Below are positions 9,045 through 16,386 of a stretch of DNA of 41,814 nt, in pieces. The position numbers and the translations under genes were made by a program. How positions within the stretch are numbered: the stretch's first letter is position 1; each line of letters opens with the position of its first letter. Location of the stretch: assembly GCA_002937775.1 (NCBI GenBank), contig PTKO01000008.1, positions 1-41,814 on the forward strand, written 5' to 3'. This DNA comes from Alphaproteobacteria bacterium MarineAlpha6_Bin4 (lineage in GTDB: Bacteria > Pseudomonadota > Alphaproteobacteria > GCA-002720895). The notes beneath the pieces are model-generated. The model was not told the origin of the DNA and did no database searches. It saw only the letters and a list, made by a program, of their open reading frames with translations.

Positions 9045-10637
9045 TTAAACTACTTGAGGTTTTACATCGAAAGCAATACAAATTCTTTCTTCTTTAGAAT
9101 TAAAAGGAATTGTTCTGTGAAAAACAGATGATGGGAAAAAAACAACATCTCCAACTTTTACTGGGTAAGTTTTAGTAGGAAAATTTTCGTGTTTCTTAGG
9201 GTAATTGTCTCCATGTAAACTTAATTCAATTGCTCCTTCATTAGGGTCTTTTTTTTCTTTAGGTATAGAAAGATAGACAGAGCCACTAACCCAACCCTCT
9301 TCATGAATATGAGAATCTAAATGGCCACCTGATTGCATCTTTACATACCATGAACTATTAAAATCCACATTTTTTGGAAATTGTTTCACAAAAATGGATT
9401 CTTTATCCTTATCTTTATTTTTTTTATAATAATCTTCAATAGCTTTTGATATTAATTTAGCTAAAGTTTTAAAAGATCCTTCTGATCTTTTAAATAGATT
9501 ACCGGATGATTGCGTTCCATGATGAAGCCTACTTTGTGTGCGTTTTGATATCTCTTCTTTTTGAATATCTTGTAATAATTCTTTTAGTAATGGACTATCA
9601 GGTTCAGATAGTTCTTTTATAGACATGTGTGCAGCAAATTCTAAAGGATTAATACAAAAATTATATTGGTCTTTTATTTTAAAATTTATTGCATGATGGC
9701 TTGATAAAGTTGCTAAAAAAGGTGAATCGTTTTTTTTATTTTTAATAATATTATCTAATTCAGTTTTAAACTGCTCGTATTTTTCAGTTTTATATAAACA
9801 ATATAAAGACCTTTCTTGCCAGTCAAAAATTTTAGCTTTTTGAAAATGTTCTAGAGCTTTTTCAAGTTCATTGTTGTCACTCAAAAATACTGCTAAATTA
9901 TAATTTGCTTGTGGATGATCTGGTTGAACTTCTACTGCTTTATTTAATTTATCTAAACCTTCATTTATTTCACCTTTATGCCAAAGTGCATCGCCTAAAC
10001 TTGTTAAAGTCTCAGGATTATTTTCATTAAAAGATAATGATTTTTTAAATTCTTCAATTGCTTCATCCAGCGAACCGCTTGTTCTCAAACCAGCTGCTAA
10101 ATTAAAGTGATTTCTTGCATCAGGTTGGATAGATAAAGCTTTTTTGTAATATTCAATTGCTTCATCTAGTTCTCCTTGCGCTTGAACTGCTGTTCCCAAT
10201 GCACCAATTGCTTCATGAAAATCTGGTTTTAATTCAATTGCTTTTTCAAAACTTTCTATAGCCTTTTTGTTATCTTGTAAATTTTGATAAATTAAACCTA
10301 AATTAAAATAGGCATTTAGAAAATCTGGTTTTATGCTGATTGCTTTTTCATAACTTATTCTTGCTTCATTGCCTCTACCTTGTCTATGTAAAATTGACCC
10401 CATATTAAAATGAGTTTCTGCGCTATTTTCATTAATTTGTAAAGCTTGCTGATATACTTTAATTGCTTCTTCTGGTTGGCCCTTACTATCTAAAATTACA
10501 CCGTAAATATTCAAACAAGTTATATTATCAGGAAATTGTTTAAGTAAATTTTTAACTTCGACTTCAGCCTCATCTAAATTCCTTGATTCGTATAATTTAA
10601 TTAACTCTTGTAACTGCTCTTGTGTTGGTTGTGTCAT
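9045..10637 (-). CDS. TPR-repeat protein with C-terminal 2-oxoglutarate/Fe(II) oxygenase-like domain
   Basis: A 530-residue protein with no signal peptide. Residues 5-285 hold about eight tetratricopeptide repeats (for example AIKVYQQALQINENSAETH and AIESFEKAIELKPDFHEAI). A linker follows, then from about residue 430 a putative 2OG-Fe(II) oxygenase domain: SSWYVKMQSGGHLDSHIHEEGW supplies the first metal ligands, GSVYLSIP and AIELSLHG follow, and VGDVVFFPSSVFHRTIPF supplies the distal His, with a downstream RICIAFDV strand. This TPR plus 2OG_FeII_Oxy_5 architecture is widespread in marine bacteria, and the enzyme could hydroxylate a protein or small molecule. It is divergent from ogt (43-base gap), and its substrate cannot be inferred here. 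Confidence 0.82.
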   Translation of the reverse strand: MTQPTQEQLQELIKLYESRNLDEAEVEVKNLLKQFPDNITCLNIYGVILDSKGQPEEAIKVYQQALQINENSAETHFNMGSILHRQGRGNEARISYEKAISIKPDFLNAYFNLGLIYQNLQDNKKAIESFEKAIELKPDFHEAIGALGTAVQAQGELDEAIEYYKKALSIQPDARNHFNLAAGLRTSGSLDEAIEEFKKSLSFNENNPETLTSLGDALWHKGEINEGLDKLNKAVEVQPDHPQANYNLAVFLSDNNELEKALEHFQKAKIFDWQERSLYCLYKTEKYEQFKTELDNIIKNKKNDSPFLATLSSHHAINFKIKDQYNFCINPLEFAAHMSIKELSEPDSPLLKELLQDIQKEEISKRTQSRLHHGTQSSGNLFKRSEGSFKTLAKLISKAIEDYYKKNKDKDKESIFVKQFPKNVDFNSSWYVKMQSGGHLDSHIHEEGWVSGSVYLSIPKEKKDPNEGAIELSLHGDNYPKKHENFPTKTYPVKVGDVVFFPSSVFHRTIPFNSKEERICIAFDVKPQVV

Positions 10638-10680
10638 AAAAAAATATTATACTAATTTAAAAAAAAATTTAACAAATTAA

Positions 10681-11148
10681 ATGAAAACATATTTTTCAAT
10701 TATTAAAACTAATTTAGGAAATATATACGCCGAAGCAACAAATAAAAATTTAATAAAATTATATTGGACAAATAAACAAATTAAAAATCAAAAACAAACA
10801 AAAAATAGAATTTTAGTTAATTTAGAAAAACAATTAATTAACTACTTAAAAGGAAAAAAAATTAAATTTAATATTCCTCTATATATGAAAGGTTCCGTTT
10901 TTCAAAAAAAGGTATGGAAAAATTTACAAAAGCTAAATTGGGGGGAAAAAAAAAGTTATAGTGAAATATCTGAAAAAATTTCCCAAAATAAAAAAAGTGC
11001 AAGAGCTGTAGGAAATGCGTGTTCGAAAAATCCTATTTTAATTGTAGTTCCATGCCATAGAGTTATTTCTTCTAATGGAAAGTTTGGTGGTTACAAAGAA
11101 GGATTAAATAAAAAGAAAAAATTATTAGAATTAGAAAAAATTATATAA
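10681..11148 (+). CDS. ogt: Methylated-DNA--protein-cysteine methyltransferase
   Basis: A suicide DNA-repair enzyme that moves the alkyl group from O6-alkylguanine to its own cysteine. The 155-residue protein has the short N-terminal ribonuclease-like lobe and the C-terminal catalytic lobe. The DNA-binding helix region contains SYSEISEKI and ARAVGNACSKNP, and the active site PCHRVI places the acceptor Cys at residue 125, followed by GKFGGYKEGL. The size matches the Ogt class and no Ada-type DNA-binding domain is present. It abuts the convergent DUF2061 gene with no spacer. The N-terminal lobe is lysine/asparagine rich like its neighbours. Confidence 0.93.
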   Translation: MKTYFSIIKTNLGNIYAEATNKNLIKLYWTNKQIKNQKQTKNRILVNLEKQLINYLKGKKIKFNIPLYMKGSVFQKKVWKNLQKLNWGEKKSYSEISEKISQNKKSARAVGNACSKNPILIVVPCHRVISSNGKFGGYKEGLNKKKKLLELEKII

Positions 11149-11382
11149 TTAAGCAGTTCCCACAACTCTAGACGCCCAAAATCTATCTAATACGTAGTAC
11201 CATACACCATTTAATAGTGGTTCAACGATTGCATCGGTTATTGCTATAGAAAAAGGAACACTTGCAATTACCATTAAACAACTAACAGCAATAAACATAT
11301 GCCCAATAGTATATATGATAGTCCTCAAAAATGAGCCATGGCTATTTAGTTTTTGTAAGGAATTTGTAACTGCAGTCATCAT
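11149..11382 (-). CDS. DUF2061 small membrane protein
   Basis: A 77-residue protein with one or two membrane segments (residues 19-50) and the family signature DAIVEPLLNGVWYYVLDRFW in its second half, characteristic of DUF2061. Such proteins are small inner-membrane proteins of unknown function. The start could be either of two adjacent ATGs. It is tail-to-tail with ogt and divergent from the MntR-like regulator, sharing an 83-base intergenic region that contains a 16-bp palindrome (11404-11419), so control by that regulator is plausible but unproven. Confidence 0.75.
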   Translation of the reverse strand: MMTAVTNSLQKLNSHGSFLRTIIYTIGHMFIAVSCLMVIASVPFSIAITDAIVEPLLNGVWYYVLDRFWASRVVGTA

Positions 11383-11403
11383 AATTTAGTATTTGCTAAT
11401 TAA

Positions 11404-11419
11404 GTTAGTTTATACTAAC
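11404..11419. promoter_or_regulatory. Candidate MntR-like operator palindrome
   Basis: GTTAGT-N4-ACTAAC, a perfect inverted repeat with 6-bp arms, lies in the 83-base divergent region between the DUF2061 gene (23 bases away) and the MntR-like regulator (47 bases away). A -10-like TATACT (11411-11416) sits inside it, so a bound dimer would block the promoter. DtxR/MntR proteins bind such dyads. The arms do not match the E. coli MntR box, so the assignment rests on position and symmetry only. Confidence 0.4.
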
Positions 11420-11465
11420 ATTTTTTCAAGTATTATTAAATAAAAAAAAATGTTAAATTTTTTGA

Positions 11466-11897
11466 ATGTTTAAAAGAAACCCAAAAATTGACTCAAAATC
11501 ATATATTCATACAAGAAAAGCCCATGAATCAGAGCTTGCAGAAGATTATGTTGAACTAATAGAAGATTTAATTAATAAAGAAGGCGAAGCAAGAATAGTT
11601 GATATAGCAAATCATTTAGGTATTTCAAAAGCTACAGCAAATCAAGCAATAAGTAGATTAGTAAAAAAAGGTTTTTTAAAATCAAAGCCATATCGAGCAA
11701 TTTATTTAACTAAAAAAGGTGAAAATACAGCTTTACATGCAAGACAAAGGCATAAAATTGTTTATGATTTTTTATTAGCTATAGGTATAGATAGAGAGAC
11801 AGCTGAACTAGATAGTGAAGGAATAGAGCATCATGTAGGAAATAAAACTTTAGAAAAATTTAAAAATTTAACTAATAAATTAAAAAAAAAATGTTAA
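11466..11897 (+). CDS. mntR: MntR-like (DtxR family) manganese-responsive transcriptional regulator
   Basis: A 143-residue metal-dependent regulator. A short N-terminal arm precedes a winged helix-turn-helix at residues 28-85 (EARIVDIANHLGISKATANQAISRL, wing KPYRAIYLTKKG). The dimerisation/metal domain follows, with HARQRHKIVYDFLLAIGIDRETAELDSEGIEHHV, the conserved His/Glu/Asp pattern of MntR that binds Mn(II). No C-terminal SH3-like domain is present, matching MntR rather than DtxR/IdeR. The expected role is repression of Mn uptake genes when Mn is plentiful, but no mntH or sitABC lies in this window. It is divergent from DUF2061 with a palindrome between, and 22 bases upstream of the tautomerase gene. 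Confidence 0.85.
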   Translation: MFKRNPKIDSKSYIHTRKAHESELAEDYVELIEDLINKEGEARIVDIANHLGISKATANQAISRLVKKGFLKSKPYRAIYLTKKGENTALHARQRHKIVYDFLLAIGIDRETAELDSEGIEHHVGNKTLEKFKNLTNKLKKKC

Positions 11898-11919
11898 TAA
11901 TTAATTATTTTTAAATATT

Positions 11920-12285
11920 ATGCCTTTTGTAACAATTACTATACTAGAAGGAAAAAATAAAGAATACATTAAAGGTGTATCTGAAGGAATAAATTCTGCG
12001 GTTAAAGAAACTATGGATTTTCCAGATGATGATCTATTTCAAGTTGTTCATCAAGTAAGCCAAGATTGTCTTCAATATCAACATAGAACTGAGGATAGGG
12101 TAATGATGCACTTAGTTATGCGGTCTGGTCGTACCAACAAAAAAAAGCAAGCTTTTTATAAAAAGGTAGTTGAAAATCTCTCAAAAAATCCGGGTATTAA
12201 ACCTGAAAATGTTTTTATAACAATTACCGAAAATCATGATATTGATTTTGCATTCAAGGATGGAATAGCTCAATTTGTTGTTTAA
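11920..12285 (+). CDS. Tautomerase family protein
   Basis: A 121-residue protein of the tautomerase superfamily (4-oxalocrotonate tautomerase/MSAD fold). After removal of Met the catalytic N-terminal proline (PFVTITILEG) would be exposed, as the family needs. Two beta-alpha-beta units follow (residues 1-60 and 61-121: HLVMRSGRTNKKKQAFYKKVVENL and VFITITENHDIDFAF), so the chain is the doubled MSAD-like form, not the 60-residue monomer. The substrate is unknown. It may share a transcript with the upstream regulator (22-base gap). A weak AT-only hairpin follows the stop but lacks a T-run. Confidence 0.8.
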   Translation: MPFVTITILEGKNKEYIKGVSEGINSAVKETMDFPDDDLFQVVHQVSQDCLQYQHRTEDRVMMHLVMRSGRTNKKKQAFYKKVVENLSKNPGIKPENVFITITENHDIDFAFKDGIAQFVV

Positions 12286-12353
12286 CATTTTTTAAATGTT
12301 ATAAAAACTTTTTAATAAAACTTTCATATTTAATTTTTTTTAATTTTTTTAGC

Positions 12354-12370
12354 TTGGCACAATTGTTGCT
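12354..12370 (+). promoter_or_regulatory. Sigma-54 (RpoN) -24/-12 promoter of the first ammonium transporter gene
   Basis: TTGGCAC-N5-TTGCT matches the sigma-54 consensus at every defined position. The GG (12356-12357) and GC (12368-12369) dinucleotides have the required spacing, placing the transcript start near 12381 and leaving a leader of about 144 bases. Ammonium transporter genes are classic NtrC/sigma-54 targets. No clear NtrC enhancer dyad is visible in the AT-rich DNA just upstream. Confidence 0.8.
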
Positions 12371-12380
12371 TGAGTTCTAG

Positions 12381-12524
12381 TGAGACAAATAATTATTAGA
12401 ACTTATATAAAAAAATTATTTTGTTTGTCTCCCTCTTTGTAAAAAAATTATATAAGTTTATCAGAGCGAGATACTGGATAATTTCTAGATTATCTCGCTC
12501 AACATATATGTAAGGAGAAAAAAT
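12381..12524 (+). promoter_or_regulatory. Candidate structured 5' leader of amtB
   Basis: This stretch between the predicted sigma-54 start and the ATG holds three inverted repeats. GAGACAAA (12382-12389) pairs with TTTGTCTC (12424-12431). AACTTATATAA (12400-12410) pairs with TTATATAAGTT (12448-12458). These two interleave, so they are either mutually exclusive or a pseudoknot. A strong hairpin, GAGCGAGATA/TATCTCGCTC (12464-12473 with 12491-12500), has an inner CTGGA/TCTAG stem containing one wobble pair. ACATATATGT (12502-12511) is a palindrome, directly followed by a strong ribosome binding site AAGGAG (12512-12517). No known riboswitch was recognised. Confidence 0.5.
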
Positions 12525-13808
12525 ATGTTTAAAAAATTAAAATTATTATCAGCATTCCCAATGTTGTTATTACTTTTAATGCCATTAGAAGTTTTAGCAG
12601 AAGAAGTAACGGCGGGGCAAGTCGCTGGTGATAATGCATGGATGTTAACATCAACATGCTTAGTTTTGTTAATGACGATTCCAGGTGTTGCTTTATTTTA
12701 TGGTGGATTAAGTCGTAAACAAAATGTTTTGTCTACGTTGATGCATGTATTTGCTGGTTGCTGTGTTGTAACACTTACGTGGTGTATTATTGGATACAGT
12801 ATTGCTTATACAGAAGGCACAACACCTTATTTTGGCGGACTAGGCAATTTTATGTTTAATGGTTTTGAAATTGCTGAAAAAGATTATAGTGGTTTGCCAA
12901 TAGGAGTCGATGTGGTCTTCCAAGCTACATTTGCTATTATCACAACAGCACTTATTGCAGGCTCGTTTGCTGAAAGAATTAAATTTTCATCAACACTTGT
13001 ATTTATGGCAATATGGTCTGTCGTTGTCTATGCCCCCGTGTGTTATTGGGTATGGGGTGGTGGAGTTTTATCAGAAAAAGGAATACTAGATTTTGCTGGT
13101 GGAACTGTTGTCCATATAAATTGTGGAATCGCTGGTCTTGTAGCAGCTATCGTAGTTGGAAAAAGATCAAGTGACATATATACTTGGGCACCTCACAATC
13201 TTATTTACACAATAGTTGGAGCTTCTCTACTTTGGGTAGGTTGGTTTGGTTTTAATGCTGGCTCAGCCTATGGTGCTAATGAAAGTGCTGGGATGGCAAT
13301 GCTTGTGACTCAAATAGCAACAGCTGCTGCGGCTTTAGCTTGGATGTTGGTAGAATGGTTAACCAAAGGAAAACCTACTGTGATTGGATTAACAGGTGGA
13401 GCTGTGGCAGGACTTGTCGCAATAACCCCTGCATCTGGATATGTATATCCTATGGGAGCTTTAATCATTGGATTAGCATCAGGAGTAGCCTGTTGGTTCT
13501 TTTCAACCGTTGTTAAAAAAGCTCTTAAATACGATGATTCATATGATGTATTTGGAATACATGGTGTGGGTGGAATAGTAGGCGCTTTATTAACTGGTCT
13601 TTTTTGTGTACCAGTTTTAGCAGGAGTTGAACCAGGTATGAAACAACTTGGTATTCAATTTTATGGAATACTTTTAACTATTGGTTGGTGTGCTATTGCA
13701 ACTTTTATAATTTTAAAAGTAATAGATATGACTATGGGATTAAGAGTAAGTTCTAAAGTTGAGAAAGAAGGTTTGGACGTCAATCTTCATGGTGAGGTTG
13801 TGTCTTAA
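12525..13808 (+). CDS. amtB: Ammonium transporter (first copy)
   Basis: A 427-residue Amt/MEP/Rh-family ammonium channel of the inner membrane, with a signal-peptide-like N-terminus (residues 1-25, ending VLAEE) and eleven predicted membrane helices. Conserved features include the FYGGLSRKQNVLSTLMH block near 65, WVWGGG near 175, the pore twin histidines at H197 (GGTVVH) and H346 (GIHGVGG), and WFGFNAGS. The C-terminal tail LRVSSKVEKEGLDVNLHGE is the PII-contacting tail of AmtB. The gene has its own sigma-54 promoter, structured leader, strong Shine-Dalgarno and terminator, so it is monocistronic. Its GC content looks higher than that of the neighbours, as expected for a Gly/Ala-rich membrane protein. 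Confidence 0.96.
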   Translation: MFKKLKLLSAFPMLLLLLMPLEVLAEEVTAGQVAGDNAWMLTSTCLVLLMTIPGVALFYGGLSRKQNVLSTLMHVFAGCCVVTLTWCIIGYSIAYTEGTTPYFGGLGNFMFNGFEIAEKDYSGLPIGVDVVFQATFAIITTALIAGSFAERIKFSSTLVFMAIWSVVVYAPVCYWVWGGGVLSEKGILDFAGGTVVHINCGIAGLVAAIVVGKRSSDIYTWAPHNLIYTIVGASLLWVGWFGFNAGSAYGANESAGMAMLVTQIATAAAALAWMLVEWLTKGKPTVIGLTGGAVAGLVAITPASGYVYPMGALIIGLASGVACWFFSTVVKKALKYDDSYDVFGIHGVGGIVGALLTGLFCVPVLAGVEPGMKQLGIQFYGILLTIGWCAIATFIILKVIDMTMGLRVSSKVEKEGLDVNLHGEVVS

Positions 13809-13833
13809 AAGTCGAATAAGTCTCTCTATAAAA

Positions 13834-13872
13834 AAAAAGAAGCTAGAAAATTAAAAAATCTAGCTTCTTTTT
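13834..13872 (+). terminator. Rho-independent terminator after the first amtB
   Basis: AAAAAGAAGCTAGA (13834-13847) and its exact complement (13859-13872) form a 14-bp stem around an 11-base loop, ending in a T-run. It begins 25 bases after the amtB stop. The A-rich 5' arm means it could also stop transcripts from the other strand, but the next gene is on the same strand. Confidence 0.9.
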
Positions 13873-13958
13873 AATTTAAAAAAAAATTTTATTGGTCAGA
13901 AAAAAAGATTCCATTAAAATATAAAAAATAAAAAAATTATGCTTTATAACTAATTTCA

Positions 13959-14792
13959 ATGGACAATAACATTAAAAAATTTAATTTAGCAGATGGTACT
14001 TTCATTAGATATAAGAAAACTGGTAAAGGTTCTCCTTTATTACTTTTACATACAATAAGAAATAGGCTTGAATATTCTGATAATATTGCTCAATTATTAA
14101 AAAAAAAATTTACTATTTATAGTATAGATCTACCTGGATTTGGAGAATCACCGATAAATACTAAAACAAATTATAATCAAGACTTTTTTACTAATTGTAT
14201 TATTGATTTTATTGAAAAAAAAAAATTATCTAGATTGACGTTAGCAGGAGAGTCAATTGGAGGAGTTTTGCCTTTTTCGATTTCTCAAAAAAAACCAAAA
14301 AGAATAAGAAAGATTTTTTCATTTAATCCATATGATTATGATAAAAAATTTGGAGATGGTATTGGAAGAGGAAATTTTTTCGCAAAATTTATAATGTTTC
14401 ATGTAAGTCTTCCAGTTTTGGGAAATTTATTTGCTAGGTTAGAAAATAAAATAGTACTAAAAAATATTTTAAACGGAGGTTTTGTTGATAAAAATAAATT
14501 ACCGAAAAATTATTTAAACCTACTTTGTAAATCATATAAACATCCTGGATATTATTATCATTTTAGAAATGTTCTTTCAAATTATCGTAGCTGGTCAAAT
14601 ACGAAAAATATATATCCTAATATTAGCCTCCCAACGGAACTAATTTATGGAGATAATGATTGGTCAAACAATGCAGAACGTAATGAAACTAAAAACCTGC
14701 TTGGACTTCATAATTTTAAAACTATAAAAGATTGTGGTCATTTTTCCTTTTTAGAAAAACCACATCAAGTTGCAAAAATTCTCTTAAAATAA
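13959..14792 (+). CDS. Alpha/beta hydrolase
   Basis: A 277-residue alpha/beta-hydrolase-fold protein. Visible motifs are LLLLHTIRNRLEYSD (oxyanion region), YSIDLPGFGESP near residue 60, the nucleophile elbow AGESIGGV near 95 (Ser in G-x-S-x-G), the acid region YGDNDWS near 230, and the catalytic His in CGHFSFLEKP near 262. The HG motif usual in the oxyanion turn reads HT. There is no signal peptide, so it is probably a cytosolic esterase or related hydrolase; the substrate is unknown. It stands alone between the amtB terminator and the tRNA gene, which faces it. Confidence 0.82.
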   Translation: MDNNIKKFNLADGTFIRYKKTGKGSPLLLLHTIRNRLEYSDNIAQLLKKKFTIYSIDLPGFGESPINTKTNYNQDFFTNCIIDFIEKKKLSRLTLAGESIGGVLPFSISQKKPKRIRKIFSFNPYDYDKKFGDGIGRGNFFAKFIMFHVSLPVLGNLFARLENKIVLKNILNGGFVDKNKLPKNYLNLLCKSYKHPGYYYHFRNVLSNYRSWSNTKNIYPNISLPTELIYGDNDWSNNAERNETKNLLGLHNFKTIKDCGHFSFLEKPHQVAKILLK

Positions 14793-14800
14793 ATATTTTT

Positions 14801-14875
14801 TGGAGCGGGAAACGAGATTCGAACTCGCGACCCCCACGTTGGCAACGTGATGCTCTACCACTGAGCTATTCCCGC
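14801..14875 (-). tRNA. tRNA-Gly (GCC anticodon)
   Basis: On the minus strand the acceptor stem GCGGGAA pairs with TTCCCGC, followed by T and an encoded CCA. The D arm AGCTCAGTGGTAGAGC, the anticodon loop TTGCCAA (anticodon GCC) and the T arm with GTTCGAATC are all present, for 75 bases in all. Anticodon GCC reads GGC and GGU, so this is glycine tRNA. The gene faces the hydrolase gene. A candidate promoter lies just upstream at 14888-14915. Confidence 0.97.
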
Positions 14876-14887
14876 AAATTTAGTGTA

Positions 14888-14915
14888 ATAATATTTTATA
14901 TACTAATTTATTCAA
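14888..14915 (-). promoter_or_regulatory. Candidate sigma-70 promoter of tRNA-Gly
   Basis: On the minus strand TTGAAT (14910-14915), a 16-base spacer and TATTAT (14888-14893) lie 12 bases upstream of the mature tRNA 5' end. The spacing suits a start a few bases before the mature end. AT richness makes chance matches common, so confidence is moderate. Confidence 0.45.
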
Positions 14916-14961
14916 GAAAATTATTGATTTAAATGTTATAAAAATTTTCTAAGATACTAAC

Positions 14962-15129
14962 GTGGATAAAAATTTGTTAAAGATGCTAGTTTGCCCAAAG
15001 ACTAAGGGGTCTCTTGTCTATGATAAGAAAAACGAAGAATTAATTAGTAAAAAAGCTGGTCTAGCATATCCGATTAAAGATGGCATACCAATAATGTTGA
15101 TTGAAAAAGCTAGAAAAATAAAAAAATAA
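14962..15129 (+). CDS. UPF0434/Trm112-like small protein
   Basis: A 55-residue protein starting at GTG and ending TAA. It reads [17 protein letters not shown], then [21 protein letters not shown], the UPF0434 (YcaR/Trm112-like) signature. In some alphaproteobacteria it precedes a UbiH-type gene, as here with a 15-base gap. Only one Cys is left of the zinc-ribbon pattern (VCPKTKG), so metal binding as in Trm112 is doubtful. Trm112 activates methyltransferases in eukaryotes; the bacterial role is uncertain. Confidence 0.88.
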   Translation: MDKNLLKMLVCPKTKGSLVYDKKNEELISKKAGLAYPIKDGIPIMLIEKARKIKK

Positions 15130-15144
15130 AAATATTATCTTTAT

Positions 15145-16317
15145 ATGAATTTTGATTTTGTAATTATTGGAGCAGGGCCATCAGGGTTAACATTGGCCTG
15201 TGCTTTAGCTAATACCAAATTAAAAATAGCTATAATTGAAAAAAATATAACTAAAAATTTCTCTAAACCAAAAATTGATGGGCGTGATATAGCTTTAACA
15301 CATAGATCGATAAAAATATTAAAAGATTATGGAATTTGGAAATTTATTAATAAACGAAATACTTCGCAAATAAAAGAAGCTAGAGTGCTCGACGGAGATT
15401 CTAGCAAATATCTCAGTTTCGATCATAAAAATACAATAAGAGATAATTTAGGATGTTTGGTTCCAAATCAAATTATTAGAAAAGCTATATATAAAGAAAT
15501 AAAAGATCTTAAAAATGTAAAAATATTTACAAAAAGTGAAGTAGCTAAAATTATATCTAATCAATCTGGATCTAAAATTTATTTAAAAGATAAAAGGATT
15601 TTTTTTTCTAAACTAACAGTTATTGCAGATGGAAGATTATCAAAAATTAGAGAAAAAATGGGTATTTATGCAAATAAAACAAATTTTAAAACTTCAATGA
15701 CAGTATTTAGAATGAAACATAAATTAGATAATTACAAAATAGCTTCGGAATATTTTCATTATAATCAAACTTTGGCAGTTCTTCCTATAAAAAAGAATTT
15801 ATCTTCTATAGTTGTTACGCTCGAGAATGCTAAATCAAAAACTTTTTTAAACATGAGTAAAAATGAAATAAATAAAAAAATTGAACAAGATTTAAAAAAT
15901 AAATTAGGCAAAATGTCTATAGTAGGTAAAAAATATACCTACCCTATGCTTACTGTTTATACAAATGAATTTTACAGAGAAAGATGTGTCTTTTTAGGAG
16001 ATGCCGCCGTAGGTATGCATCCCATAACTGCGCATGGTTTTAACTTAAATTTAAGAGGAGTATCTATTCTTCAAAATGAAATTAAAAATGCAATAATTAA
16101 TAAAATTGATATGGGAAGTGCAAATGTTTTAAAAAATTATGAAAAAAAGTTTAAAAAAGTTTCTCTGCCTATTTATTTAGCAACAAATACTATAGCAAGT
16201 CTATATACTAGCCAAAAGCCCATAACTAAAATAGCAAGAAGATCACTTTTATATATAGCTAACAAAATGAGTCCAATAAAAAATGCAATTATGGACAGAT
16301 TATTAGTTAATAATTAG
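15145..16317 (+). CDS. UbiH/UbiF/Coq6-family FAD-dependent hydroxylase (possibly UbiM)
   Basis: A 390-residue flavoprotein monooxygenase, likely hydroxylating the ubiquinone ring at the inner membrane. It has the N-terminal dinucleotide-binding GAGPSGLTLA, the DGRDIALTHRS motif near 47, the second FAD motif VIADGRLSKIR near 155, and FLGDAAVGMHPITAHGFNLNLRG near 290 (the GD...P FAD/ribityl motif of the family). The GDAAVGMHP-TAHGFN form resembles the UbiM branch, a broad-regiospecificity hydroxylase, but I cannot separate UbiH, UbiF, UbiL and UbiM by eye. It is 15 bases after the UPF0434 gene, and amtB copy 2 follows with its own promoter. Confidence 0.85.
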   Translation: MNFDFVIIGAGPSGLTLACALANTKLKIAIIEKNITKNFSKPKIDGRDIALTHRSIKILKDYGIWKFINKRNTSQIKEARVLDGDSSKYLSFDHKNTIRDNLGCLVPNQIIRKAIYKEIKDLKNVKIFTKSEVAKIISNQSGSKIYLKDKRIFFSKLTVIADGRLSKIREKMGIYANKTNFKTSMTVFRMKHKLDNYKIASEYFHYNQTLAVLPIKKNLSSIVVTLENAKSKTFLNMSKNEINKKIEQDLKNKLGKMSIVGKKYTYPMLTVYTNEFYRERCVFLGDAAVGMHPITAHGFNLNLRGVSILQNEIKNAIINKIDMGSANVLKNYEKKFKKVSLPIYLATNTIASLYTSQKPITKIARRSLLYIANKMSPIKNAIMDRLLVNN

Positions 16318-16340
16318 TAAAATTTGATATAAATCTGTAT

Positions 16341-16357
16341 TTGGCATAATAATTGCT
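16341..16357 (+). promoter_or_regulatory. Sigma-54 (RpoN) promoter of the second amtB-glnK operon
   Basis: TTGGCAT-N5-TTGCT has the GG (16343-16344) and GC (16355-16356) dinucleotides in the 12-base register required by sigma-54, and fits the consensus with T in the variable pyrimidine position after GGCA. The predicted start is near 16368, giving a leader of about 19 bases that contains the ribosome binding site AGAGGG (16375-16380). Unlike the first amtB, no structured leader is present. Confidence 0.75.
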
Positions 16358-16386
16358 TAATTATTCTTATACAAAGAGGGTTTATA

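Noticed and set aside
12284-12300. Hairpin AACATTT/AAATGTT after the tautomerase gene as a terminator
   Set aside because: The stem is short and almost all A/T, and no T-run follows directly; chance pairing is likely in such DNA.
14732-14932. A 66-residue reading frame with the stretch RDSNSRPPRWQRDALPLSYSR
   Set aside because: This is the familiar false translation of the antisense of a tRNA gene; the region is tRNA-Gly on the minus strand.
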